45,671 nt of DNA from Streptomyces sp. NRRL S-340 (GCF_000720185.1 NZ_JOIY01000061.1:1-45671), one strand, 5' to 3'; counted from the stretch's first letter, positions 27,914-35,632 are shown. Notes: generated by a model from the letters alone, not told the origin. Numbers and translations are program-made.

Positions 27914-28834
27914 TCACAACCCCAATGCGGTGCGGGCGTTGGCCCACGCGTCCGTGCAGTGCCGCGGGGACTCACCCTTGGCCTGCGCGGCGGCGAACAG
28001 CCGTCCGACGTGGGTATCGGTGAGGCAGCCGCACCGGCCGTGCGTGGACAGCACCGCCAGGAACGTGCGGTACACGGTCGCGTGCACAGCGCTGGACGCC
28101 TCGGTGATGCGCTGCTCCGCCATGGCGATCCCACGGGCGAGGTAGGCGGGCGTGCGGTGTGGGCACTGCCCGCCCCCGCCCTGTGCGGGCACGGCGACGG
28201 CACGCGGCGCCGGGCGGGCCGGGGCGGGCGCCTTGACGACCAGGGCGCGGACGGTGTCCGGTAGGGCGGTCATGGTGCCGGTGCCGGGGCCGAGATAGCG
28301 GGCGTAGGCCATGGTGGATTTGATGTCCACGCCGGGACGCACGCGGTTCGCGGACTGCATGCGGCCGAGGTAGATCCAGTGCTCACCGCGGGTCGTGGGC
28401 ACGGTCTGCGTGGCCGGCAGGTTCTCGCGGGCCCAGTTGACCGCGTCGACGTCGTCCAGGTCCACGACCGTCAGCCCCGCCCCGCCCGGGTGGTAGGCGA
28501 CCGCGCTCGCACGCATCCACGCGCGCCGCCACACACCAGAGGCGATGACGTCCGGGTCCGTGGTGGCGGCGGCCCAGCCGTGGCAGGGGCCGGGGCACGA
28601 GCACGGTCCGGGGGTCTTCATGTTCGGCCGGCCGCCGCACGCGTTGCCCGCGCAGCGGCGGCAGTTCCCGAACGGGACCTTACCCACCCGCAGCGGCAGG
28701 ACCGGGACCCGGCAGGCGGCCAGGGCAAGCGCGGTGCGCTCGTACCCGGTCCCGGTGCCGCCGGCGCAGGAGAAGAGATCCAGTAAGCGTGGCTGGTGGT
28801 CGGGTACTCGCCGGATGGGGGTGGGTTGGGTCAT
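27914..28834 (-). CDS. Bifunctional primase/polymerase with methyltransferase-like N terminus
   Basis: 306 residues. The prim-pol core shows a Cys-rich zinc region (Cys58, 61, 66, 78, 80, 84), VVDLDD with catalytic Asp125/Asp127-type acidic pair, and GEHWIYL with His152. Residues 16-31 read RLLDLFSCAGGTGTGY, which is motif I of DNA C5-methyltransferases (LLDLFSGAGG) and is out of place in a prim-pol; the usual prim-pol start is missing. ATG at 28834 is preceded by GTGGAGG at good spacing. It would prime and copy the element. The first helix-strand of the catalytic fold may be replaced by the foreign segment. Confidence 0.82.
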   Translation of the reverse strand: MTQPTPIRRVPDHQPRLLDLFSCAGGTGTGYERTALALAACRVPVLPLRVGKVPFGNCRRCAGNACGGRPNMKTPGPCSCPGPCHGWAAATTDPDVIASGVWRRAWMRASAVAYHPGGAGLTVVDLDDVDAVNWARENLPATQTVPTTRGEHWIYLGRMQSANRVRPGVDIKSTMAYARYLGPGTGTMTALPDTVRALVVKAPAPARPAPRAVAVPAQGGGGQCPHRTPAYLARGIAMAEQRITEASSAVHATVYRTFLAVLSTHGRCGCLTDTHVGRLFAAAQAKGESPRHCTDAWANARTALGL

Positions 28835-28852
28835 GCTGGAGACCTCCACAGG

Positions 28853-29326
28853 TCAAGTGGTTGGCAGGTGGACAAGGGCGGCCCCGGTGTTCTTGGCGGA
28901 ATCGGGGGCCGCCCTTGGTGTGCTGGTGCTGTGCTGGTGGGGTGTTCCCGTAGCGCCGTGGGGGCACGGGGTGTCGGTGCGTGGGCAGGTGATCAGGGCC
29001 CGTGAGATGTAGAGCCCGGTGGCTGACCAGTAGCCCCACACCACGTCTGTGGAGCGATTGAGGCAGTCACGAGCGTGGGCGAGTTGGGCGGTCGGTGGCA
29101 GGTCCCGGGGACCGCGCGGGAAGGCGTCCAGTTCCGTCCGCAGCCATCCGTAGGCGCTCTGGTCGGTGTCGGGGGCGGGGTAGGTGGCGGCCAGGAGCCG
29201 GGCGGGCTTGAGCAGCCAGTGCGCGATGTCCAGTGGGGGGACGGGGCAGTCGGGGTCTCGGCGGTCCTTGTCGGGTGGCAGTTCCCTGCCGTTGTAGGCG
29301 TAGGCGTGCCAGTGGAGCCCGGACAT
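28853..29326 (-). CDS. Hypothetical element protein
   Basis: 157 residues. HWHAYAYNGRELPPDKDRRD and DVVWGYWSATGLYISRALIT are the most structured parts; aromatic-rich N terminus and a Pro/Thr/His-rich C-terminal 40 residues. The last ~20 codons overlap a strong hairpin. It lies between the Spd-like gene and the prim-pol on the same strand. I recognise it only as the kind of small protein found next to prim-pol in Streptomyces elements. Function unknown. Confidence 0.7.
   Translation of the reverse strand: MSGLHWHAYAYNGRELPPDKDRRDPDCPVPPLDIAHWLLKPARLLAATYPAPDTDQSAYGWLRTELDAFPRGPRDLPPTAQLAHARDCLNRSTDVVWGYWSATGLYISRALITCPRTDTPCPHGATGTPHQHSTSTPRAAPDSAKNTGAALVHLPTT
28873..28917 (-). terminator. 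13-bp hairpin at the 3' end of the hypothetical gene
   Basis: CAAGGGCGGCCCC (28873-28885) pairs perfectly with GGGGCCGCCCTTG (28905-28917). It lies within the last codons of the gene at 28853 and before the prim-pol ribosome site, so it may partly separate expression of the two. Confidence 0.65.
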
Positions 29327-29341
29327 GCGTCCCGTCTCCGG

Positions 29342-29806
29342 TCAGCCGTGGAAGTGGTTGCGCTTGATCACGGCCTTGCGGATGTTGACCGTGGTCGCGC
29401 CCCGGTGGCCGCTCGCGCCGAGGACCTGTACGGCGATGAAGCCGCCGAAGATGACGGCGGCCAGGATGATGAGCTGGGTGATGAACGCGGTGAGGGCGGC
29501 GATGAACGCGGTCAGCAGGAACAGCCCTCCGCACACCGCGGCGAACCCGATGCCGCCGAGGGCGATGTTCACGGCCGCGCGGGACACGGCTGGCTTCATC
29601 GCCACCGGCTCGGGCTGGGCGGGGTGGACGGCGTAGCCGGTGACGATCCGCCCGTCGGGCAGGACGATGCTCGCCACCGCCGGGACCTGGTCCGGCTGGA
29701 GCGGAACGAGCGGCGCCGGCGCGGTGGCGGCGGGCGGGAACGGGGCCGGCTGGTGGACCTGTGCGGCCCGGATGGCGGGCGGGTGCGGTGCGGGTTCGGG
29801 GTGCAT
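29342..29806 (-). CDS. Spd-like small membrane protein
   Basis: 154 residues. Pro/Ala-rich N-terminal ~50, a short beta segment (VASIVLPDGRIVTGYAV), then one long hydrophobic region (~92-135, ALGGIGFAAVCGGLFLLTAF and LIILAAVIFGGFIAVQVLG) forming two helices, and a basic tail. ATG at 29806 has GGAAGGGA nine bases upstream. Small membrane proteins downstream of traB assist intramycelial spread of Streptomyces plasmids. The specific assignment to SpdA/B/C is not possible here. Confidence 0.72.
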   Translation of the reverse strand: MHPEPAPHPPAIRAAQVHQPAPFPPAATAPAPLVPLQPDQVPAVASIVLPDGRIVTGYAVHPAQPEPVAMKPAVSRAAVNIALGGIGFAAVCGGLFLLTAFIAALTAFITQLIILAAVIFGGFIAVQVLGASGHRGATTVNIRKAVIKRNHFHG

Positions 29807-29831
29807 GCGGAATCCCTTCCGGTACGGGTCG

Positions 29832-30009
29832 GGGGAGGCAGGGGGGCACCCTGCCGGGAGGCTTCTGGAGGGGGTTTCAGGGCCCTGAGCTGGGGTGCCT
29901 CCCCGCCTCCCCGAAACGGTGTTTTCGCTGATCAACGCGGGGGAGGCGGCCTGGGGAGGGGGTTGGGGAGTTCTCCCCGCCTCCCCGGACCGGACGGCGG
30001 CGCCTCCCC
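29832..30009. repeat. Octamer array GCCTCCCC/GGGGAGGC next to traB (candidate clt)
   Basis: Six exact copies in 178 bp of non-coding DNA. GCCTCCCC begins at 29897, 29905, 29979 and 30002; the complement GGGGAGGC at 29832 and 29940. A one-mismatch copy is at 29953-29960. Two copies (29897, 29905) are in direct 8-bp tandem. The array is immediately 3' of traB. TraB of Streptomyces plasmids recognises multiple 8-bp repeats in the transfer locus clt; in plasmid pSVH1 this locus lies close to traB. The octamer here differs from the pSVH1 one. Confidence 0.7.
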
Positions 30010-30010
30010 G

Positions 30011-32146
30011 CTACTCGGCGGCGGAAGCGGAACCGTCCGCGTCGCGGTTGGCGAGGGCGCGCAGGACGTGGTCGCGGTGGATGACCATGACGCCGTGGGA
30101 CTTCTTCGGCTCCTCGCCGTGCTCCTCCAGCAGGCTCTTGAGCCGGTCGTTGGTCCACTGATCGCCGTAGACCTGCGGGGCCAGGGAGTGCAGCCGCTTG
30201 AGGACTTCGTTGGTCCGCAGCCGCGGCGCGTCACCGATGACGGTGGCGACGTCTGCGAGCGCGTCGCGTTCCTCGGTCTCGTCGATGACGCGCAGGGTGG
30301 TGACGCCGTCGCGCAGGGCCTTGGCCCGGGCAGCGATCTCGGCGGCGGGTTCGTCGTCGATGAAGTGCGTGCGCACGGTGATGGACGCCTGCCCGGCGGG
30401 AATCGCGATGCCGTCCGAGGCGACGACCAGAGTCCCCTTGTCGAGCCCCTGGCGCAGCAGGTGCGGGGCCGCGCCACCGTTGACGGCCTTGTCGCCCAGT
30501 GCCATCCGGGACTGGGATTCGGTGCCCACGACGAGGGAGGCGCGGGTGTGGGCGCCCTCGCGGACCAGCTTGGGGAGGTTCTGGTCGGTGGGGTCCTGTG
30601 TGCCCTGCCACATCAGCACGTCGACCGCACGCCCCTGGTTGTGGATCTTGCGGACGGCCATGAAGTACCGGGAGGTGGCCTTGGAGCCGCCGTAGGGCCG
30701 CTTGTCGTCCCCGACGACCGGGCACATGAACGCCAACTGTGCCTCGTCCACCAGGACGATGAGCGGCGGGAACACGGCGGCCGGGTTCTGGCGTCGTTCC
30801 TCGATCCGCCGGTTCATCTCCTCGACCGCGTCCTCGACCATCTCGGTCGCCTGGATGACGTGGTCATCGGAGGGGCCCTCGATCAGCACTTGGGCGATGC
30901 CGTCGAACATGGCCCAGTCCCCGATGCCCTTCAGGTCCGCGATCCAGAACTGCACGGAGCGGTCCAGAGCCAGCCACAGGGCCAGGGCGCGCAGGGCGGC
31001 GGTCTTGCCCTGGTTGGACAGGCCCGTGACCAGCAGGTGCCGCTGATACAGGCTCAGAGCGGCAGCGTCGCCGCGCAGGTCCTGCCCCCAGGGGGCGCGG
31101 CCGGTCTTGTAGTTCGCGGTCAGCGTTTCGTCGGTGACCAGCGGGGACGGCCCGATCGGCTCGTCCAGCGCCCCACTGTCCGCGATCCACAGCCGGACCG
31201 TGCGGGCGGCTTCCGGGATCGTGATGAACACCTCGTGCTCGTGCCGGGTCAGGTTCTCCGCGAGCTTGCGCCGCCGTCCCTGCACCTCGTTCGTCGCCAC
31301 ACCCGAGGGAAGCGTCACGTCGACTTCCACGCCGCATCCGGCGATGCGGATGGGTCCGAGCATGGCCGCGCCGGCGTCGCCCATCTCCTTGATGGCGTTG
31401 CGCAGGGCCGGGACGCCGAGGTCGCGCAGGGCCTTGACCACGATGGACGGCGTGATCGGCTCCCCCTCCCCGGACCGGACGTTGGCGGGCAGGGCCCACT
31501 GGGGTGCGGCCTGCTGCTTGCTGCCGACGGCCCACAGGGCGAGCAGGGCCAGGAACGGGCCGACCGAGATAAGCGGCCCCCACACGACGCGGACGATCGT
31601 GATCATCAGGTTGATGAACTCGATGACCGCCATGAGCGGGGTGATGGCGTCGGCCGGGTGCTTGGTGGCCACCGCCATGGCGATGCCGAGCAGGACCAGG
31701 CCCCCGATACCGGCGCCGGTGCCGACGGCGGCGCCCTTGGCCGCGGCGAGCGGGGAGTGCAGCAGGTCCATGCGGCGGCGGTGGCGGGCCTCGCGGTAGC
31801 GCTGCCCGCGCTCCTCCCACTCGGCCGCTGCCTCGTAGTTCCCGGCGGCTTCCGCCGCACGCAGCATGCGTTCATAGCGGGCAGCCGTGCGGCCGTCCCA
31901 CGTCCGGCGTGCGACGATCCGGGCCCCGCCGGCGACGTAGAGGGAGTGCCGGGCCACCAGGCGGGCGGCGGTGCGGGTGTTCTCGTGCTTGAGGGCCGTG
32001 CGGACAGCGCGCCCGGAGCGCAGCCACAACGGCACGGGCGGCGCGGCCGGCGGGGCGGGCTGGTCGGGGACGAGGGTCAGGTCGGGGCGAGGGGATTCCT
32101 CGGGCGGGTCGGGGTTCTTGTGCAGGTGAACGACGGTGCCGCTCAT
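30011..32146 (-). CDS. traB: TraB-like FtsK/SpoIIIE-family conjugative DNA translocase
   Basis: 711 residues. Membrane region with two hydrophobic segments (about 132-160 and 170-208), translocase core with Walker A GLSNQGKTA (375-383) and Walker B LIVLVDEAQ (462-470), and a C-terminal winged helix of FtsK-gamma type (about 640-700, LKRLHSLAPQVYGDQWTNDR). It moves double-stranded element DNA between hyphae, the single-protein conjugation mechanism of Streptomyces. The Spd-like gene and octamer array lie immediately downstream. The start MSGTVVHLHK at 32146 is supported by GGGGCAGTCAGGAG upstream. Confidence 0.92.
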   Translation of the reverse strand: MSGTVVHLHKNPDPPEESPRPDLTLVPDQPAPPAAPPVPLWLRSGRAVRTALKHENTRTAARLVARHSLYVAGGARIVARRTWDGRTAARYERMLRAAEAAGNYEAAAEWEERGQRYREARHRRRMDLLHSPLAAAKGAAVGTGAGIGGLVLLGIAMAVATKHPADAITPLMAVIEFINLMITIVRVVWGPLISVGPFLALLALWAVGSKQQAAPQWALPANVRSGEGEPITPSIVVKALRDLGVPALRNAIKEMGDAGAAMLGPIRIAGCGVEVDVTLPSGVATNEVQGRRRKLAENLTRHEHEVFITIPEAARTVRLWIADSGALDEPIGPSPLVTDETLTANYKTGRAPWGQDLRGDAAALSLYQRHLLVTGLSNQGKTAALRALALWLALDRSVQFWIADLKGIGDWAMFDGIAQVLIEGPSDDHVIQATEMVEDAVEEMNRRIEERRQNPAAVFPPLIVLVDEAQLAFMCPVVGDDKRPYGGSKATSRYFMAVRKIHNQGRAVDVLMWQGTQDPTDQNLPKLVREGAHTRASLVVGTESQSRMALGDKAVNGGAAPHLLRQGLDKGTLVVASDGIAIPAGQASITVRTHFIDDEPAAEIAARAKALRDGVTTLRVIDETEERDALADVATVIGDAPRLRTNEVLKRLHSLAPQVYGDQWTNDRLKSLLEEHGEEPKKSHGVMVIHRDHVLRALANRDADGSASAAE

Positions 32147-32193
32147 GACGGACGCACTCCTGACTGCCCCCGGGCAGGGGGCGGAAGATGAGG

Positions 32194-32221
32194 GCCCGGG
32201 GCGCCAGCGGCGGCCCCGGGC
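32194..32221. terminator. Hairpin upstream of traB
   Basis: GCCCGGGGC (32194-32202) pairs with GCCCCGGGC (32213-32221), a 9-bp stem with 10-nt loop in the 134-bp gap between the small zinc protein gene and traB. Probably a partial terminator. Confidence 0.55.
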
Positions 32222-32280
32222 GGTCGAGACGTGCAGCCGCGCAGGTCACGCGGCACGGCCGGCGGCGCGGTGGGATGTGG

Positions 32281-32448
32281 TCACCACCAGCCAGACCGCT
32301 TGCCGGGGACGAGGTCGGGGTGGCCGTTGCGCATGTGGTCCACGCACTCGGGGCAGTCCTCGCGCGGCTTGAGCTTGCGGTGAATGCTCCGGTCGTGGGC
32401 GTGCTGCCAGCACTGCGGGCACTCACCCGGCGGCGTCTGCTGCGGCAC
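32281..32448 (-). CDS. Small double-CxxC (zinc-ribbon-like) element protein
   Basis: 55 residues from GTG at 32448, two bases after the preceding stop. Two CxxC pairs (Cys10/13 in GECPQCWQHAHD, Cys32/35 in DCPECVDHMRNGHPD) would bind zinc. It matches, from memory, the small proteins annotated pRL2-8 that recur in Streptomyces integrative elements just upstream of traB. The C terminus is SGWW, the same as the gene before it. Function unknown. Too short to be found by most gene-length cut-offs. Confidence 0.75.
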   Translation of the reverse strand: MPQQTPPGECPQCWQHAHDRSIHRKLKPREDCPECVDHMRNGHPDLVPGKRSGWW

Positions 32449-32450
32449 GG

Positions 32451-32768
32451 CTACCACCAGCCGGAGGACTTCTTGGCGGACTTGGCGGCGGCGGCCTCGT
32501 TCACGATCCGCTGCCGCTCCGTCTGCAGCGCGGTGATCTCCGCGATGAGCCGGGTCTCGGCGCAGGTCCAGGCCGTCTCCAGGCGGCGGTCGGCGCGGTC
32601 GGTGCTACGGCCCCGCAGCACCGAGACCGAGCCGCCGGCCATGGCGGCCAGGATGGCGCGGCGCTCGCGGCCATCCAGCGGCCACAACTCCTTCTGCCGC
32701 ACCGCTTCCAGCTTGCGGGTCGTCTCCCGGATCGCACGGTCCAGGCGGCGGGTGTCGGGCTTGCCCAT
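32451..32768 (-). CDS. Small coiled-coil hypothetical protein
   Basis: 105 residues, very rich in Arg, Ala and Glu, with two long charged helices (RAIRETTRKLEAVRQKEL; ETRLIAEITALQTERQRIVN) suggesting a helical hairpin or coiled coil. It ends SSGWW. ATG at 32768 is one base past the preceding stop. Part of the traB operon; possibly a DNA-binding or structural accessory. No family recognised. Confidence 0.65.
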   Translation of the reverse strand: MGKPDTRRLDRAIRETTRKLEAVRQKELWPLDGRERRAILAAMAGGSVSVLRGRSTDRADRRLETAWTCAETRLIAEITALQTERQRIVNEAAAAKSAKKSSGWW

Positions 32769-32769
32769 G

Positions 32770-33006
32770 TCAGACGCTCCTCTGGCTCTGGCGGAAGTCG
32801 GCGGCGGCCTGTCGGGCGGTGTCCCTGATGCCGGCCACCAGCTCCTCAAGCCGGTCGAGGCGGACATAGATCAACCGGCTCCGTGCGCCGGCGGTGATCC
32901 GCACGGCTACGGCGGGCTCGGCACGGTCGGTACCGGCGTGCAGGATGACCGCCTCGGCGGTCAGCCTCGCGGAGTCGCCTCCAGGGTTGATGAAGCGGTA
33001 AGCCAT
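32770..33006 (-). CDS. Small hypothetical element protein
   Basis: 78 residues: two beta strands (TAEAVILHAG; AVAVRITAGARSRLIYVRLD) and an amphipathic C-terminal helix (RLEELVAGIRDTARQAAADF). ATG at 33006 follows TGAGAGGACACCG. Tightly packed with its neighbours in the leftward operon. Not recognised. Confidence 0.65.
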   Translation of the reverse strand: MAYRFINPGGDSARLTAEAVILHAGTDRAEPAVAVRITAGARSRLIYVRLDRLEELVAGIRDTARQAAADFRQSQRSV

Positions 33007-33096
33007 CGGTGTCCTCTCAGGTCAGGTGGTGTCGTGGCAGGGCACGCAGGTTCCGAACAAGGTGGGGATGAGTAGCCCACATCAGGGCGGGGCCCA

Positions 33097-33921
33097 CTAG
33101 GTCATGCACCAGCCGGAGTCGCAGCCGGAGTCCCATTCGTCGAACGGGAGGGTGTCGACGCCGTCCGGGATCGCGGCCCGCAGGGGCCGGTTGAACCGGG
33201 TCAGCCAGACGTGGTCCTTGCCGAGTTCGTCACGGCGCCGGTTGAGGAGTTCTTCGAGCTGGCACGCCTTCTCGAACAGCTCCGGCTCACTGCGGCGCAT
33301 GTCGTGCCACGTCTCGGGCCGGTGGAACGGGCAGAACCAGCACGACGACTTCGGTGGCACCGGCAGGCCCGCGGCGCGGATGATGCGGGCGCAGTCGATG
33401 CGCCGGATTCCGCGTTCCAGCAGCGGATACTCGATGCGCTCGTGGGGCTCGCAGCGCCGGTTGTTCGCGCGCTGGATTTCGTCCAGGCTGATGCCGATGC
33501 CGACGGTGGCCGGTGCGTCCTTGGTGGCGCCGCGGCGTTTGAGTTCGTCGGCGATGACCTTGATTTTGAACTGGGCCGTGCAGGAGCGGGTCCCGGGGGC
33601 CCCGTTCGACATGCGCACGGGGATCTTCAGCGACCGTGATCCCTCCCGGGTCAGGTCCTGGTACAGGGTGCGGACCTCCCCGGACCGCTTCATCACGCGG
33701 TCCAGGACGACCAGCTCAATGCCGTGCTCTTGGGCGTAGGGGATGGCGTACTGGCGCAGGTAGGCGAGAGTGCCGGGGTGCTCGGAGTCGTCCCCAACGT
33801 TGGCCATTAGGAACGTGCGGTAGTCCAGCTGGCCCTGGGCCGCGAGAACCAGGGCGGCCGTGGACTGCCAGCCGCCGCCGAAGCTGAACGACTTCACCGC
33901 AGATGTGACAGCAGTGCTCAT
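33097..33921 (-). CDS. PAPS-reductase/PP-loop ATP pyrophosphatase family protein
   Basis: 274 residues. PP-motif SFGGGWQST at 13-21, then TRSCTAQFKIKV (Cys114), GIGISLDEIQR, and a conserved SCWFCPFHRPETW (Cys194, Cys197). This is the adenylating N-type ATP pyrophosphatase fold shared by CysH, DndC and relatives. In mobile elements such genes are thought to modify DNA or nucleotides, or to supply activated sulfur, but no experimental role is established. ATG at 33921 overlaps the next gene's stop. No DndB/D/E, QueC-partner or cysteine desulfurase gene accompanies it here. Confidence 0.85.
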   Translation of the reverse strand: MSTAVTSAVKSFSFGGGWQSTAALVLAAQGQLDYRTFLMANVGDDSEHPGTLAYLRQYAIPYAQEHGIELVVLDRVMKRSGEVRTLYQDLTREGSRSLKIPVRMSNGAPGTRSCTAQFKIKVIADELKRRGATKDAPATVGIGISLDEIQRANNRRCEPHERIEYPLLERGIRRIDCARIIRAAGLPVPPKSSCWFCPFHRPETWHDMRRSEPELFEKACQLEELLNRRRDELGKDHVWLTRFNRPLRAAIPDGVDTLPFDEWDSGCDSGWCMT

Positions 33922-34775
33922 GCCGCCACCCGCTTCCAGGCGGCGCGGAGGCGGACTTCGGATGCGGAGTGGCCGGCGGCGCGGAAGCGGGTGGCCATCT
34001 CGCGGTAGGACAGGGCGGGTGTCTGGCTGTGGCGGATCTGGTCGACCAGCGCGTCCAGCTCGTTATCGGTGAGCGCGGGCGCGCTCTCCAGCGCCGGAAC
34101 GGGCTCGGTGGGCCCCCACACCGGGAGTTCCCAGCGGGCCGTGACGCCGGGCGTGACGGGGGTCGTCACGCTGGTCAGGGCCCTGCCGGTCCCCTCGCCC
34201 TTGCGGGCCGTCTCCAGCGTCGACCACGCCTTGGACAGCCGTTCGGCGGTCTGTGCCTGGACGTGTGCGACGCGTGCGCCGGCTGCCGTCACGGCCGTCA
34301 GCCGCGTCTCCTCGGTGGTGGCTTCGGCCCGCAGCCGGGCGCGGGCCACGGCCGCTTCGTCCCGGGCTTCCTGCCCGATGCCGCGGATCGCGTCCAGCGC
34401 GGCCGGGGTCAGCGCGGTCCGCTCCCACAGCCCGTGCACCAACCACAAGGCTTTCGCGGCCACCGGCAGCCACGCCACGGCCAGCCACGCGGCGGCAGAT
34501 CCTTCGGTGGTCAGCGCGTGAGCGACCAGCACGCCGGCGGCGAGGAGCCCGAAGCACCAGCCGACCGCGGTCACCGCACGGTTGTGGTCGCCCTGCGCGG
34601 CGAGCCGGCGTTCGTAGGCGAGGGTGGCCAGCCACCCCCCGTCGATCCCGAGCCCGACCACCAGCGCGACGGGCCACGGCACGGCCCCACCGAGCCACAT
34701 CACGACCACGGCCAACGTGAGGACCATCGAGACGGCCGTCATCGCGACGGCGGGAAGTACGGTCTTCGCCCTCAC
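33918..34775 (-). CDS. Element integral membrane protein (Spd/Sec31-like)
   Basis: 285 residues from GTG at 34775 (GTGA overlap with the upstream gene). Four membrane helices at about 7-29, 34-54, 68-88 and 94-116, then an Ala/Arg/Glu-rich coiled coil (120-200) and a C-terminal helix-turn-helix-like end (DELDALVDQIRHSQTPALSY, then EMATRFRAAGHSASEVRLR). Membrane protein plus cytoplasmic DNA-binding tail is common in the transfer operons of Streptomyces elements. Function in spread is inference. Confidence 0.75.
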   Translation of the reverse strand: MRAKTVLPAVAMTAVSMVLTLAVVVMWLGGAVPWPVALVVGLGIDGGWLATLAYERRLAAQGDHNRAVTAVGWCFGLLAAGVLVAHALTTEGSAAAWLAVAWLPVAAKALWLVHGLWERTALTPAALDAIRGIGQEARDEAAVARARLRAEATTEETRLTAVTAAGARVAHVQAQTAERLSKAWSTLETARKGEGTGRALTSVTTPVTPGVTARWELPVWGPTEPVPALESAPALTDNELDALVDQIRHSQTPALSYREMATRFRAAGHSASEVRLRAAWKRVAA

Positions 34776-35200
34776 GACTGCGCCTCCCGCCAGGGGTAGG
34801 GGCGGGTGTGCTGGGCGGCGCGGAAGAGCCGCACGGCCAGTCCGGCGGGGGCGTCCGGCTTGGGAACCGGCCGGGCCCCGGCGACCGACGCGAGCAGGCT
34901 GACGGCGTGGTGCTCGCAGCCGTCCGCGCCGGCGTTCGTGCTGTCCAGCACGGTCACGACGACCGGTCCGCTGCACGGCGTGGGGTCCTCCGGGTGGGCG
35001 GCCGGGCACCGGGAGGCAACCGGCTCGGCCGCCTGTCCGTCGACCAGGTCGACCAGGTCCTTCAGGGAGGTCTCCAGCCGGCCGATGATGCGGGCCATGG
35101 CGGTCCCGTCCAGCAGGTTCACGGCCGCGGCGGCGGCCAGCGTCTCGCGGGCCGCGGCGATGCGGTACCGGTCGAAGGAGGTGAGGGTGAAGCGGGCCAT
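34772..35200 (-). CDS. Hypothetical element protein with Cys/His cluster
   Basis: 142 residues. N-terminal helical half (DRYRIAAARETLAAAAAVNLL), then Cys65, Cys76 and the CEHHAV motif (~95), a possible metal site, and a basic end. ATG at 35200 overlaps the preceding stop by one base (an adjacent GTG one codon earlier is possible). Unrecognised; conserved-looking in such transfer operons. Confidence 0.65.
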   Translation of the reverse strand: MARFTLTSFDRYRIAAARETLAAAAAVNLLDGTAMARIIGRLETSLKDLVDLVDGQAAEPVASRCPAAHPEDPTPCSGPVVVTVLDSTNAGADGCEHHAVSLLASVAGARPVPKPDAPAGLAVRLFRAAQHTRPYPWREAQS

Positions 35201-35457
35201 CACGCCGCCTCCCCCGAGGTGGCGCGGTTGACCAGCGCGACCCGCGCGGCCAGCGCCCGGCGGCGGGCCCGGCGGATTCGGCGGGCGTCCAGCTCGGTCG
35301 GGGTGCGGTCCAGCGTGACGATGTGCGCGTCCAGCAGCTCGACGTCCGCCAGGATGACGGGCATCTCACGCTCGATCGCGGCCAGTTCCGCGTCCGTCGG
35401 CTCCATCCACGGAGCGAACGCGGTAACAGCGTCCTGAACAGTGACGATGTGAGTCAT
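35200..35457 (-). CDS. DUF6284-like small element protein
   Basis: 85 residues. MTHIVTVQDAVTAFAPWMEP and PTDAELAAIEREMPVILADV match, from memory, the DUF6284 family that heads transfer operons of Streptomyces elements. ATG at 35457 with AAGGGAGATC upstream (from AAGGGAG) is the first gene of the leftward operon, ~370 bp from the promoter. Function unknown. Confidence 0.78.
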   Translation of the reverse strand: MTHIVTVQDAVTAFAPWMEPTDAELAAIEREMPVILADVELLDAHIVTLDRTPTELDARRIRRARRRALAARVALVNRATSGEAA

Positions 35458-35497
35458 TGGGTCGTGATCTCCCTTGCAGGTGGCAACGGCCCGAACA

Positions 35498-35527
35498 GCG
35501 GCCCCGGGTCTAGCCACCCGGGGCCGC
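35498..35527 (-). terminator. Leader hairpin before the DUF6284-like gene
   Basis: GCGGCCCCGGGT (35498-35509) and ACCCGGGGCCGC (35516-35527) form a perfect 12-bp stem with a 6-nt loop, ~40 nt before the start codon of the first leftward gene. May attenuate transcription or protect the message. Confidence 0.6.
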
Positions 35528-35586
35528 GCGCCGTTGTGAGTGAAGCCGCGCATCAGGCGCGGTATGGCCGCTGCGTAGCGGCCGAA

Positions 35587-35632
35587 GTGCCCCGGACCGG
35601 TCTCGAACCGGTCAGGCTGCCGTACGGGGCAC
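35587..35632 (-). other. tRNA minihelix-like structure in the leader
   Basis: On the minus strand, GTGCCCC (35632-35626) pairs with GGGGCAC (35593-35587), enclosing ACCGG-TTCGAGA-CCGGT, an arm with exactly the 5-bp stem and 7-nt TTC-loop of a tRNA T arm. There is no D or anticodon arm, so this is not a tRNA gene. It resembles an acceptor-T minihelix. Confidence 0.5.

Noticed and set aside
33007..33096. Tiny minus-strand peptide ending in CVPCHDTT between two element genes
   Set aside because: About 19 codons with no usable ATG/GTG before it and no clear ribosome site.
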